Source of the DNA: Bacteroides sp. | Lineage (GTDB): Bacteria > Bacteroidota > Bacteroidia > Bacteroidales > Bacteroidaceae | Assembly: GCF_029057325.1 (NCBI RefSeq) | Contig: NZ_JAICZW010000135.1 | Span: 1 to 45,203 of the forward strand | Direction: 5' to 3' | Length of the DNA: 45,203 nt | Shown: positions 25,258-33,533 of the stretch, one piece after another | How the letters are laid out: each line of letters begins with the position of its first letter | Position numbering within the stretch: the first letter of the stretch is position 1 | Program-made: the position numbers and the translations under genes | Notes under the pieces: generated by a model | What the model was told of the DNA's origin: nothing | The model's database searches: none | The model's input: the letters and a program-made list of their open reading frames with translations, nothing else

Positions 25258-25488
25258 TTCATGACATTATGCAAGCAACAACCAGGTTTTCGGACAATCC
25301 CCTCTTAGATGCTTTTGGAGGCTTTCAGCCCGATTGCTACATGCAAGAACCGTGCACTTTCTGTGCAAAACGCAACTCTGGAACCTTTTCCCTTGCTGAT
25401 TCAATACTTTCTTGCTAATATTGCCGTCTATTTGAATGAAGCCATTGCGAAGAGGCTTCTTGCTTCACGAAAGAAACGATACCATGCT

Positions 25489-28400
25489 ATGAGAAAAGGG
25501 CTGTTGCTATATCTATGTTTACTCCTCTCACTTGCGCTTCGAGGGAACGTCTATTTCAAGCACTTGGGCAAGCCGGACGGACTGCCTCAGATTTCGGTCA
25601 TGTCGATCTGCCAGGATGAGCTGGGCAGGATGTGGTTTGGAACCTTGGAAGGGGTGTGCAGTTACGACGGCAACTCCATCACCGTTTACAAACCCTCTGA
25701 AGAGGGCACGAGAAGCGTGCTTGGAAATGAATCGAAAGACTTGGTCAGTGACAAACAGGGAAACATCTTCTTCCTTTCGGACGGCATGCTTATCCGTTAC
25801 GACCTGCGTAAGGAGCAGTTCTCCTCCTTGCAGAGGAAAGCGGGATGCCTTCATGCGCAAGGGCATGACGTGTGGACGGCTACGCGGGATTCGGTCTTCA
25901 AATGGGACTCGGCCAAGGAGCAATTTTCATTTGTCTATCGGCTGAAGACCGACCAACGCATATCCGCCCTTCATACGGACGACGACAACGGCTTATGGAT
26001 GGCTACCGTAAAAGGGTTGTATCACATAGACAATCTGGAGAACCCCGTTCCGACTTGTGTCATTCCTCAAGTCAACATCTCCTCGCTCTATGGAGACAGC
26101 AGGGGCCGTATATGGGTGGCCGCTTATCGTCAGGGCATGTACAGAGTGGAGAAAAAGGCCGGCGGGCAATTCGACATTGAAACGGACTTTGCCCTGTCCA
26201 ACAACGATGTGCGTTGCTTTGTGGAGGACAATGAAGGCTCCGTCTGGATAGGAACTTTCAAAGGACTGGACAAGATAGACGCCACCGGAGCGGTTTTCCA
26301 CTATCAGAAAGACACAAAGCCCGGCAGCCTGCTGCACTCTTCCGTCTTTTCGCTCTATAAAGACTCGCAAGGCACCATCTGGGCGGGAACCTACTACGGA
26401 GGCGTGCACTATTGTAACCCGAAGATGGATTACTTCAAGCACTATTCCGAGAATGCCGACAGAGCGGATTGCCTCAGCTTCTTTTTTGTGAGCAATATGG
26501 TGGAGGACAAACGGGGAGATATCTGGATTTGTACAGAAGGAGGCGGCTTGAACTATTTCAATCGGAACACCCGGCGATTTATCCATTACCTGACCGAGAA
26601 AGAGGCGCTCGTCTCGTCGTTCTACAACCTGAAGTGCATCGAATATGACTCTATCCGCAACTGCATTTATGTAGGAACCCACAAGCAGGGCTTTTTCTGT
26701 TTCGACATTTCCTCCAGGAAGGTGAAATATCATACGGAAGAGGCGGGAGCATCGTTGGCGAAGATAACGTTGCGAGGTGACAGCCTCTATATGCTCTCTG
26801 AAAAAGGCATGTTCGTGAAGAACCTGAAAACCGGAACCATCGGTCATCTGTATCCCTCCATCCGTGACACCCACGGTGGAGGCTCTTCGTTCCTGATCGA
26901 CTCGAAAGGGTATATCTGGATTGCCCAGTTCCACCAGATAGTAAGGGTCAACATGAGGAATCCCGAAGAGAGAACCGTCTATCGCTGCGGCGAAAACGGA
27001 TTGGGAAAGTGGCAAGTATTGAAATTGGTGGAGTATGCCGATGGCACCATTTACTTCGGGACATGCGGCAGCGGCCTGTTTCGATTCAATCCGCAAACGG
27101 ACGCTTTTGAGCAATGCCCAATCCACGATATCCGCTATTGCTACAACATGGCGGTCACTCCGCATGGCAGCCTGGTCATATCCAACGAGAAAGGCCTGCT
27201 CATCTACCATCCCCAGACCCGGGAGACACGGATAATCAGTGCGAACGACAACCTGCACCTGTCTGCCATCAACGATGGATGCGGCCTGCTGATTTGCCGG
27301 AATGGAGAGACTTTTGTCGGAGGAACCTCGGGAATGACCTCTTTCAGGGATGAGTATCTGAACGCTCCTTCATCGCCCTACAACCTGTTCTTCTCTGCCT
27401 TATCGGTGAACGACAAGCCGGTTTCGTGCGAAATTCCCAATGACATCCTGGACGTGGCGCTGCCTTTTGCCCGCCGGATAAACCTGCGGCATAATGAGAA
27501 CAACCTGTCCGTCACCGTGGCTTCCAACAACTACATAGGCAATGCCGACAGAAGAATCTACGAGTATAAGCTGGAGGGCTTCAACCGGGAGTGGAGCACC
27601 ATCTACGGCAATACGATTGTATATACCAACCTGGATCCGGGCACATACAAGCTTATCGTGCGTGAGAAGCAGTCCGCCTCTTCCGGGGAGGTGCATTCCA
27701 TCGAACTGCCCATCGTGATTCGTTCGCCTTGGTGGGCCACTTGGCTGGCCTATCTGATTTATATCACCCTTGCCGGCACCGTCGTTTACATGCTCTTGAA
27801 GAACTGGCAGACCCGGATGCGGCTGCGTGCCTCGCTGACGCAGGAGAAAATGGAGAAGAAGAAGCACGAAGAGCTTACGCAAGCCAAGCTGCAATTCTTC
27901 GCCAACGTCTCGCATGAGTTCCGCACCCCTTTGACGTTGATTATCTCGCAGATAGAAGCCCTGTTGCAATCGAGGAACCTGTCGCCCTATCTGCAGGTGC
28001 GCTTGCAGAAGATCTACAAGAACACTTTCCAGTTCAGGGAGTTGATTTCCGAATTGCTCGACTTCCGTAAGATGGAACGGGGCAAGTTGCATCTGAACGT
28101 GTGCCAACTGGATATCATCGCTTATCTGAGGCAGATTTATCAGGATTTTAGGGACCAGGCGCAGCTTCAAAACATCGATTTGGAATTTCATACGGAGACC
28201 GAAAGCCTGCTCTGCTGGTTTGATGAACGGCAGCTGAGAAAGGTGTTCTCCAATTTGCTGTCGAACGCCTTCAAGCATACGCCGGAGCGGGGCAAGATAG
28301 AGCTGGATATCCATGAAAAAGAGACGGTCATTGAGATAAAAGTAATTGATACGGGCGAAGGCATTCCGCAAGATGCCTTGCCCTATATCTTCGACCGTTT

Positions 28401-29493
28401 CTATCAGGTGGATACCGCCGTGTCATCGCCAAGCAGCGGCATCGGATTGGCGTTGTCCAAAGGACTGGTGGAGCTGCATCACGGCACAATCGGCGTACAG
28501 AGCGCCGTGCAATACGGCAGCATCTTCACCGTGACCCTGCCCAAGGAGAATCCGTTCCGGAATGATGCGGACGTCAGGTTTGTGGCTCCGGAGGCGACGG
28601 ACTACAATACCTTCATCTTGCATGAGGAGAATGACGAGACGGAAGGCGACCGGACAGAAGCGGGGACGGAAGAGACGGCCCTGCCGGAGAACCCGGACAA
28701 GGACTGCATATTGGTGGTGGAAGACAATGAGGAGCTGTTGCAGATACTGACATCCGTGTTGTCGCCCTTGTATAGGGTCATTCTGGCCATGAACGGCAAA
28801 GAGGGACTGCTGAAAGCGGCGGAAGAACGGCCCGACCTTATCTTGAGCGACATCATGATGCCGGAAATGTCGGGCATCGAGATGTGTGCCAAAATCAAGA
28901 GCAACTTCGACCTGTGCCACATCCCCGTCATCTTGCTGACCGCCCTGACCTCCGACGACAAAAAGATGGAAGGCCTGCAATGCGGTGCCGACGACTATCT
29001 GGAGAAGCCTTTCAACAACAAGATGCTGCTGGGGCATATCGCCAATATCCTGCGCAACCGCAAGCTGCTGAAGCAGAAGTTCAGGAAAGAGATGTCCGTC
29101 GGCACTCCGATAGAGACGGAAATACAGGCGCTGGCCTTGAACCCCATCGACAGCCGGTTCTTGGCGAAACTGGAAGGCATCATCAAGGCGCATTTGGCAG
29201 ATTCCGATTTCAATGTCAACCAATTGGCGCAGGAGTTGGCGGTCAGTCGCAGTTCGCTTTACAATAAGTTGAAGGCGCTCAGCAGCACAACGCCCAATGA
29301 ATTTATATTGAATACCCGCCTGAAGTATGCCGCCGAATTGCTGAGAAACAATCCCGACCTACAGATAACAGAAATAGCCTATCGGACCGGCTTCAATTCG
29401 TTGCGCTATTTCAGGCATTGTTTCAAGGCCTGCTTCAATCAAACGCCTCAGGAGTATAGGAGGGGGAAAGAGGACGATGCACAAGTGCCTTAA
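25489..29493 (+). CDS. Hybrid two-component system sensor-regulator controlling the PUL
   Basis: 1334 aa from ATG 25489, which begins a clean signal peptide (MRKGLLLYLCLLLSLALRG); the frame is open back to 25309 but the added 60 residues do not look like an export signal. Domains in order: periplasmic two-propeller sensor made of Reg_prop repeats (about 20-690), Y_Y_Y domain (about 690-735), one membrane segment (about 748-770), histidine kinase with phospho-acceptor His809 in VSHEFRTP, HATPase with GEGIP and SSGIGLALSKG, receiver domain with Asp1121 in LSDIMMPEMSG, and a C-terminal AraC-type helix-turn-helix (about 1235-1330). The periplasmic domain would sense an oligosaccharide from the target glycan and the AraC domain would activate the PUL promoters. 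It is encoded just outside the inverted repeat. Confidence 0.96.
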   Translation: MRKGLLLYLCLLLSLALRGNVYFKHLGKPDGLPQISVMSICQDELGRMWFGTLEGVCSYDGNSITVYKPSEEGTRSVLGNESKDLVSDKQGNIFFLSDGMLIRYDLRKEQFSSLQRKAGCLHAQGHDVWTATRDSVFKWDSAKEQFSFVYRLKTDQRISALHTDDDNGLWMATVKGLYHIDNLENPVPTCVIPQVNISSLYGDSRGRIWVAAYRQGMYRVEKKAGGQFDIETDFALSNNDVRCFVEDNEGSVWIGTFKGLDKIDATGAVFHYQKDTKPGSLLHSSVFSLYKDSQGTIWAGTYYGGVHYCNPKMDYFKHYSENADRADCLSFFFVSNMVEDKRGDIWICTEGGGLNYFNRNTRRFIHYLTEKEALVSSFYNLKCIEYDSIRNCIYVGTHKQGFFCFDISSRKVKYHTEEAGASLAKITLRGDSLYMLSEKGMFVKNLKTGTIGHLYPSIRDTHGGGSSFLIDSKGYIWIAQFHQIVRVNMRNPEERTVYRCGENGLGKWQVLKLVEYADGTIYFGTCGSGLFRFNPQTDAFEQCPIHDIRYCYNMAVTPHGSLVISNEKGLLIYHPQTRETRIISANDNLHLSAINDGCGLLICRNGETFVGGTSGMTSFRDEYLNAPSSPYNLFFSALSVNDKPVSCEIPNDILDVALPFARRINLRHNENNLSVTVASNNYIGNADRRIYEYKLEGFNREWSTIYGNTIVYTNLDPGTYKLIVREKQSASSGEVHSIELPIVIRSPWWATWLAYLIYITLAGTVVYMLLKNWQTRMRLRASLTQEKMEKKKHEELTQAKLQFFANVSHEFRTPLTLIISQIEALLQSRNLSPYLQVRLQKIYKNTFQFRELISELLDFRKMERGKLHLNVCQLDIIAYLRQIYQDFRDQAQLQNIDLEFHTETESLLCWFDERQLRKVFSNLLSNAFKHTPERGKIELDIHEKETVIEIKVIDTGEGIPQDALPYIFDRFYQVDTAVSSPSSGIGLALSKGLVELHHGTIGVQSAVQYGSIFTVTLPKENPFRNDADVRFVAPEATDYNTFILHEENDETEGDRTEAGTEETALPENPDKDCILVVEDNEELLQILTSVLSPLYRVILAMNGKEGLLKAAEERPDLILSDIMMPEMSGIEMCAKIKSNFDLCHIPVILLTALTSDDKKMEGLQCGADDYLEKPFNNKMLLGHIANILRNRKLLKQKFRKEMSVGTPIETEIQALALNPIDSRFLAKLEGIIKAHLADSDFNVNQLAQELAVSRSSLYNKLKALSSTTPNEFILNTRLKYAAELLRNNPDLQITEIAYRTGFNSLRYFRHCFKACFNQTPQEYRRGKEDDAQVP

Positions 29494-29564
29494 GAGCTAT
29501 TTGGGAAGTTTATGTGATAAATATAGAGGCATTCTTTACAAAAAAACTTATTTATGCCGGTGTT

Positions 29565-29598
29565 TTTGTGGTTATCTCTGCCGAAATGCCTATTTTTG
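29565..29598 (+). promoter_or_regulatory. Promoter for the kinase-CBM9 pair
   Basis: TTTG at 29565-29568 and TATTTTTG at 29591-29598 with a 22-bp spacer. The leader to the ATG at 29676 is about 70 nt and holds a small TACCCG/CGGGTA hairpin. Confidence 0.6.
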
Positions 29599-29675
29599 GA
29601 TGCTCATCGGACGATACCCGCCACGGGTACGAGACGAGAAGCTGTATATAATAAACAAATTAATTCATATTCATC

Positions 29676-30761
29676 ATGAAAGACCTTTTATCTATTGTAT
29701 CTCATTTTCAGCTGGAAGGTACAATCCGCGAAATCAAACCGTTGGGCGCAGGCCTGATTAATGACACCTATAAAGTGACGACCGTGTCGGAAGATACGCC
29801 GGACTATGTGTTGCAACGCATCAACCATGCCATTTTCCAGAACGTGGAGATGTTGCAGGCCAACATTGAAGCTGTGACCGGACATATCCGCAAGAAACTG
29901 GAGGCGAAGGGCGAGACAGACGTTGACCGCAAGGTGCTCCATTTCCTTCCTACTGTTGCCGATGGAAAGACGTTCTGGCACGACGGTGAGAACTACTGGC
30001 GCGTGATGACCTTCATCCCCCGTGCCAAGACCTACGAGACGGTCAATCCCGAGTATTCCTACTATGCGGGAGCCGCTTTCGGTAATTTCCAGGCGATGCT
30101 GGCCGACATTCCCGATACGCTGGGCGAGACGATTCCCGATTTCCACAACATGGAGTTCCGCCTGAAGCAGTTGCGTGAGGCGGTTGCCGCCGATGCCGCC
30201 GGACGCGTGAAGGAAGTGCAGTATTTTCTGGACGAGATAGAGAAGCGTGCCGACGAGATGTGCAAGGCAGAACGCCTGTATCGCGAAGGCAAGCTGCCCA
30301 AACGTGTATGCCACTGCGACACGAAGGTGAACAACATGATGTTCGATGAAGACGGCACGGTGCTTTGCGTCATCGACCTCGATACCGTAATGCCCAGCTT
30401 CATCTTCTCCGACTTCGGCGATTTCCTCCGTTCGGGAGCCAATACAGGTCTGGAAGACGACAAGAACCTGGACAACGTGAACTTCAACATGGAAATCTTC
30501 AAGGCGTTCGCCAAGGGATATCTGGAGTCGGCGAAGTCTTTCCTGTTGCCGATAGAGATAGAGAACCTGCCGTATGCCGCCGCCCTGTTCCCCTACATGC
30601 AGTGCGTGCGCTTCCTGGCCGACTACATCAACGGCGACACCTACTACAAGATTCAATATCCGGAGCACAACTTGGTACGTACTAAGGCGCAGTTCAAGCT
30701 GTTGCAGAGCGTAGAAGAGCATACGCCGGAAATGAAGGAGTTCATTGCTTCCTGCATTTGA
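29676..30761 (+). CDS. Aminoglycoside phosphotransferase-fold sugar kinase, N-acetylhexosamine 1-kinase-like
   Basis: 361 aa, cytoplasmic, no signal peptide. The length and layout match NahK-type kinases. The catalytic loop is HCDTKVNN (His213, Asp215, Asn220) and the metal-binding segment is IDLDT (Asp234, Asp236), followed by SDFGDFLRSG. NahK phosphorylates GalNAc or GlcNAc at the anomeric position with ATP. A hexosamine kinase would fit a PUL that releases GalNAc-like sugars, but other sugars or small alcohols are possible. It has its own promoter and overlaps the next gene by four bases, so the two are translated together. Confidence 0.8.
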   Translation: MKDLLSIVSHFQLEGTIREIKPLGAGLINDTYKVTTVSEDTPDYVLQRINHAIFQNVEMLQANIEAVTGHIRKKLEAKGETDVDRKVLHFLPTVADGKTFWHDGENYWRVMTFIPRAKTYETVNPEYSYYAGAAFGNFQAMLADIPDTLGETIPDFHNMEFRLKQLREAVAADAAGRVKEVQYFLDEIEKRADEMCKAERLYREGKLPKRVCHCDTKVNNMMFDEDGTVLCVIDLDTVMPSFIFSDFGDFLRSGANTGLEDDKNLDNVNFNMEIFKAFAKGYLESAKSFLLPIEIENLPYAAALFPYMQCVRFLADYINGDTYYKIQYPEHNLVRTKAQFKLLQSVEEHTPEMKEFIASCI

Positions 30762-31483
30762 GAAAACTTTTGGTGCTGATGGCGGCAGTATGTCTTATAC
30801 TGCCGCTGTCTGCAATTAATCCTCAAAACAACAAGATGAAAGAATTAAGTGTAAAGAAGGTGAGCGCGGAGAATGTTTCCGCCGAATCGGTTCCCGCGCT
30901 GCTCGATAAAGAGAATGTGGCGTTTCAGCCTGTCAATACGGTGAATTGGGCAGACTTTCCTTATGCGCCCGACGTGCAGTTCCGCATGGCCCATACTTCC
31001 GATGCCATTCTGCTTCATTACAAGGTGAAGGAGGCAAGCGTGCGCGCGGTGGCCGGACACGACAACGGTCCGGTGTGGAAAGATGCCTGCGTGGAGTTCT
31101 TCTCCGTTCCTGCCGGCGACGATGTCTATTACAACATGGAGTGCAATTGTGCCGGTGCGCTGCTCATCGGTGGCGGTGCCAAAGGCGACCGCCGGCATGC
31201 GCCGCAAGAGGTGCTCGACAAGGTGCGGCGTTGGGCCTCTCTGGGGCGTGAGCCGTTTGAAGAAAGAGTAGGGGCGTGCAGCTGGGAAGTGGCGCTGGTC
31301 ATTCCCTGTTCCGCATTCTTCCTGCACGACATCACCTCGCTGGACGGCAAACAGGTGCGTGCCAATTTCTATAAGTGCGGCGACGACTTGCAGACTCCCC
31401 ATTTCCTCTCCTGGAATCCGATAGAGCTGCCGAAGCCGAACTTCCATTGTCCTGAGTTCTTCGGGATGCTCCGGTTCGAGTGA
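30758..31483 (+). CDS. CBM9-like carbohydrate-binding protein
   Basis: 241 aa if read from the TTG at 30758, which overlaps the kinase stop (TTGA). That start gives an export-like N-terminus (KLLVLMAAVCLILPLSA). The in-frame ATG at 30836 would give a cytoplasmic protein beginning MKELSVKK, as in many Bacteroides relatives. The body has the beta-sandwich seen in carbohydrate-binding family 9-like proteins: VQFRMAHTSDAILLHYKV, the VWKDACVEFF block and a C-terminal FLSWNPIELPKPNFHCPEFFG. Its function is unknown; in such proteins binding of a sugar or a role as an enzyme domain has been proposed. Confidence 0.75.
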   Translation: MRKLLVLMAAVCLILPLSAINPQNNKMKELSVKKVSAENVSAESVPALLDKENVAFQPVNTVNWADFPYAPDVQFRMAHTSDAILLHYKVKEASVRAVAGHDNGPVWKDACVEFFSVPAGDDVYYNMECNCAGALLIGGGAKGDRRHAPQEVLDKVRRWASLGREPFEERVGACSWEVALVIPCSAFFLHDITSLDGKQVRANFYKCGDDLQTPHFLSWNPIELPKPNFHCPEFFGMLRFE

Positions 31484-31524
31484 TGAATTGTAATTCGCTG
31501 ATTATTAGTTGTTAATAGTAGCCT

Positions 31525-31612
31525 TGACAGACTCTTGTGTCCAACGTGACAGACACTTGTGTCTGACTTCTCAAAGTCCAGTGTTCAACGTGACAGACAC
31601 AAGTGTCTGTCA
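31525..31612. repeat. Three related GACAGACAC palindromic units
   Basis: The 15-mer CAACGTGACAGACAC occurs at 31542-31556 and 31586-31600, 44 bp apart. Each is followed by a GTGTCTG-type completion, giving near-perfect palindromes; the second is TGACAGACAC-AA-GTGTCTGTCA (31591-31612). A degenerate third unit begins near 31525. They lie between the CBM9-like gene and a strong hairpin. Confidence 0.75.
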
Positions 31613-31629
31613 AATCAGGATATATTGGT

Positions 31630-31683
31630 GAAGAATCCACTCGCTTGCCATGCGTAAGCGAGTGGATTCTTCGCTTTGTTTTT
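31630..31683 (+). terminator. Terminator after the CBM9-like gene
   Basis: A perfect 17-bp stem (31630-31646 with 31656-31672, cores CCACTCGCTT and AAGCGAGTGG) with a 9-nt loop, then a T-rich tail (GCTTTGTTTTT). Confidence 0.8.
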
Positions 31684-31741
31684 GAAGGACGGGAACTGAA
31701 ATTTTATTGGATATGGTGGAGAACAATACTTGATTTTTTTG

Positions 31742-31749
31742 TACTTTTG
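31742..31749 (+). promoter_or_regulatory. Possible -7 element for glutamine synthetase
   Basis: TACTTTTG fits TAnnTTTG, 35 bp before the ATG at 31785. No good -33 TTTG at the right distance. Confidence 0.5.
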
Positions 31750-31784
31750 GAGCAACCTTATTTAAAAACGAAAAGCAACCAATT

Positions 31785-33287
31785 ATGAATCAGGAATTAG
31801 CAATGAATGCCAATAAGTTGGTGGCATTCCTTCAGAAGCCGTCTTCCGAATTCACGAAGGAAGACATCATCTCTTTTATCCGTCAGAACGAAATCCGTAT
31901 GGTCAATTTCATGTATCCCGCAGGTGACGGGCGGCTGAAGACATTGAACTTTGTCATCACCGATTTGGCCTATCTGAACGCCATCCTCACGTGTGGCGAG
32001 CGGGTGGACGGCTCCAGTCTTTTCTCTTTCATCGAGGCGGGCAGCAGCGACCTCTATGTCGTTCCCCGTTTCCGTACGGCGTTTGTCGATCCGTTTGCGG
32101 AGATTCCTACGCTTTCGATGCTGTGCTCCTTCTTCAACAAGGACGGCGAACCGCTGGAGAGCGCTCCCGAGCATACCCTTCGCAAGGCGGCCCGTGCCTT
32201 TACCGAAGTGACCGGCATGCAGTTTCAGGCAATGGGCGAACTGGAGTACTACGTCATCGCTCCCGATGCGGGCATGTATGAGGCTACCGACCAGCGCGGC
32301 TATCACGAGTCGGGGCCTTACGCCAAGTTCAACGAATTCCGCACCCGGTGCATGGCCTACATCGCACAGGCGGGCGGACAGATAAAGTACGGTCATTCCG
32401 AAGTGGGCAATTTCACGTTGGACGGCTACATCTACGAACAGAATGAGATAGAGTTTCTGCCGGTGGATGTGGAGCAGGCTGCCGACCAGCTGATGATTGC
32501 CAAATGGGTCATCCGCAACCTGGGCTGCCGGTTGGGATATAACGTGACCTTCGCTCCCAAGATTACGGCAGGAAAGGCGGGATCGGGACTGCACATCCAT
32601 ATACGCATGCTGAAGGACGGCAAGAACATGATGCTGGAGAACGGCGTGCTCTCCGAAACAGCCCGCAAGGCGATTGCCGGAATGATGGAGCTGGCTCCTT
32701 CCATTACCGCCTTCGGCAACACGAATCCCACTTCTTACTTCCGCCTGGTTCCCCATCAGGAGGCGCCTACCAATGTCTGTTGGGGCGACCGCAACCGTTC
32801 GGTGCTGGTGCGCGTGCCTTTGGGATGGTCTGCCAAGACCGATATGTGCAGGCTGGCCAATCCGCTGGAGGCGGAAAGCCGCTACGACACCAGTGTGAAG
32901 CAGACCGTGGAGATGCGTTCGCCGGACGGTTCGGCAGACCTGTACCAGTTGCTGGCGGGGCTTGCCGTGGCGTGCCGCTATGGCTTTGAGCTGGCCAATG
33001 CGCTGGAGATAGCCGAAAAGACCTACGTCAATGTGAATATCCATCAGAAGGAGAACGAAGAGAAGTTGAAGGCATTGGCGCAGTTGCCCGACAGTTGCGA
33101 AGCCTCCGCCGACTGCCTGGAGAAGCAGCGTGCCATTTTTGAGCGCCACAACGTATTCAGCCCGGCTATGATTGACGGCATCATCCGCCGACTGCGCGGC
33201 TACAAGGACCGCACGTTGCGTGCCGACCTGGAAGGCAAGCCGGAAGAGATGCTGAAACTGGTGCGTACTTACTTCCACTGCGGATAA
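31785..33287 (+). CDS. glnA: Glutamine synthetase, GlnA type
   Basis: 500 aa, cytoplasmic. Makes glutamine from glutamate, ammonia and ATP. The N-terminal beta-Grasp part is followed by the catalytic domain with GELEYYV, the ATP/metal-binding stretch KAGSGLHIHIRM, NPTSYFRLVPHQEAPTNVCW, and NRSVLVRVPLGW, the arginine-containing block. Length and motifs agree with the roughly 500-residue GlnA-type enzyme common in Bacteroides, different from the larger GlnN type (about 730 aa). It stands alone between a terminator and a repeat, with its own promoter. Not evidently related to the PUL. Confidence 0.9.
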   Translation: MNQELAMNANKLVAFLQKPSSEFTKEDIISFIRQNEIRMVNFMYPAGDGRLKTLNFVITDLAYLNAILTCGERVDGSSLFSFIEAGSSDLYVVPRFRTAFVDPFAEIPTLSMLCSFFNKDGEPLESAPEHTLRKAARAFTEVTGMQFQAMGELEYYVIAPDAGMYEATDQRGYHESGPYAKFNEFRTRCMAYIAQAGGQIKYGHSEVGNFTLDGYIYEQNEIEFLPVDVEQAADQLMIAKWVIRNLGCRLGYNVTFAPKITAGKAGSGLHIHIRMLKDGKNMMLENGVLSETARKAIAGMMELAPSITAFGNTNPTSYFRLVPHQEAPTNVCWGDRNRSVLVRVPLGWSAKTDMCRLANPLEAESRYDTSVKQTVEMRSPDGSADLYQLLAGLAVACRYGFELANALEIAEKTYVNVNIHQKENEEKLKALAQLPDSCEASADCLEKQRAIFERHNVFSPAMIDGIIRRLRGYKDRTLRADLEGKPEEMLKLVRTYFHCG

Positions 33288-33312
33288 TAGGGTAGGTGAC
33301 GCCCCCTCTCTT

Positions 33313-33374
33313 AGGCACGGATTTCACGGATTAACACGGTTTTTCTTTAAAAATCATCCATGCAATCCGTGCCT
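33313..33374. repeat. Shorter inverted repeat of the GGCACGGATT family
   Basis: AGGCACGGATT (33313-33323) and AATCCGTGCCT (33364-33374) with a 40-nt middle containing ATTTCACGGATTAACACGG. Shares its arm sequence with 25182-25257. It follows the glutamine synthetase stop codon. Confidence 0.75.
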
Positions 33375-33494
33375 GATTGATATCCATTGATTCTTTACGT
33401 CCTGATTTTGCATCCTCCTTCTGTTTTTTGTTCTCTTTCCCTCTGTTTTTGATTAAAATACTGTAAAGCATACTGCTAATTGGCGGATAACCTT

Positions 33495-33502
33495 TATTTT
33501 TG
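33495..33502 (+). promoter_or_regulatory. Possible -7 element for the Ig-like lipoprotein gene
   Basis: TATTTTTG matches TAnnTTTG; the start codon chosen (33534) lies 31 bp downstream. The upstream ATG at 33507 would be nearly leaderless, which favours 33534. No -33 TTTG is seen. Confidence 0.45.
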
Positions 33503-33533
33503 CAGCATGTTAGAACGTAAACGCCATACAGAG

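Noticed and set aside
25309..25488. Extra 60 residues at the N-terminus of the hybrid regulator
   Set aside because: The ATG at 25489 gives a clean signal peptide, and the upstream residues lack any domain or export signal.
31603..31788. 61-codon plus-strand frame before glutamine synthetase
   Set aside because: It runs through the terminator hairpin and promoter, so it is not a credible gene.
33480..33533. TTG start for the Ig-like lipoprotein
   Set aside because: It lies before the likely promoter element, and the ATG at 33534 directly starts the lipoprotein signal.
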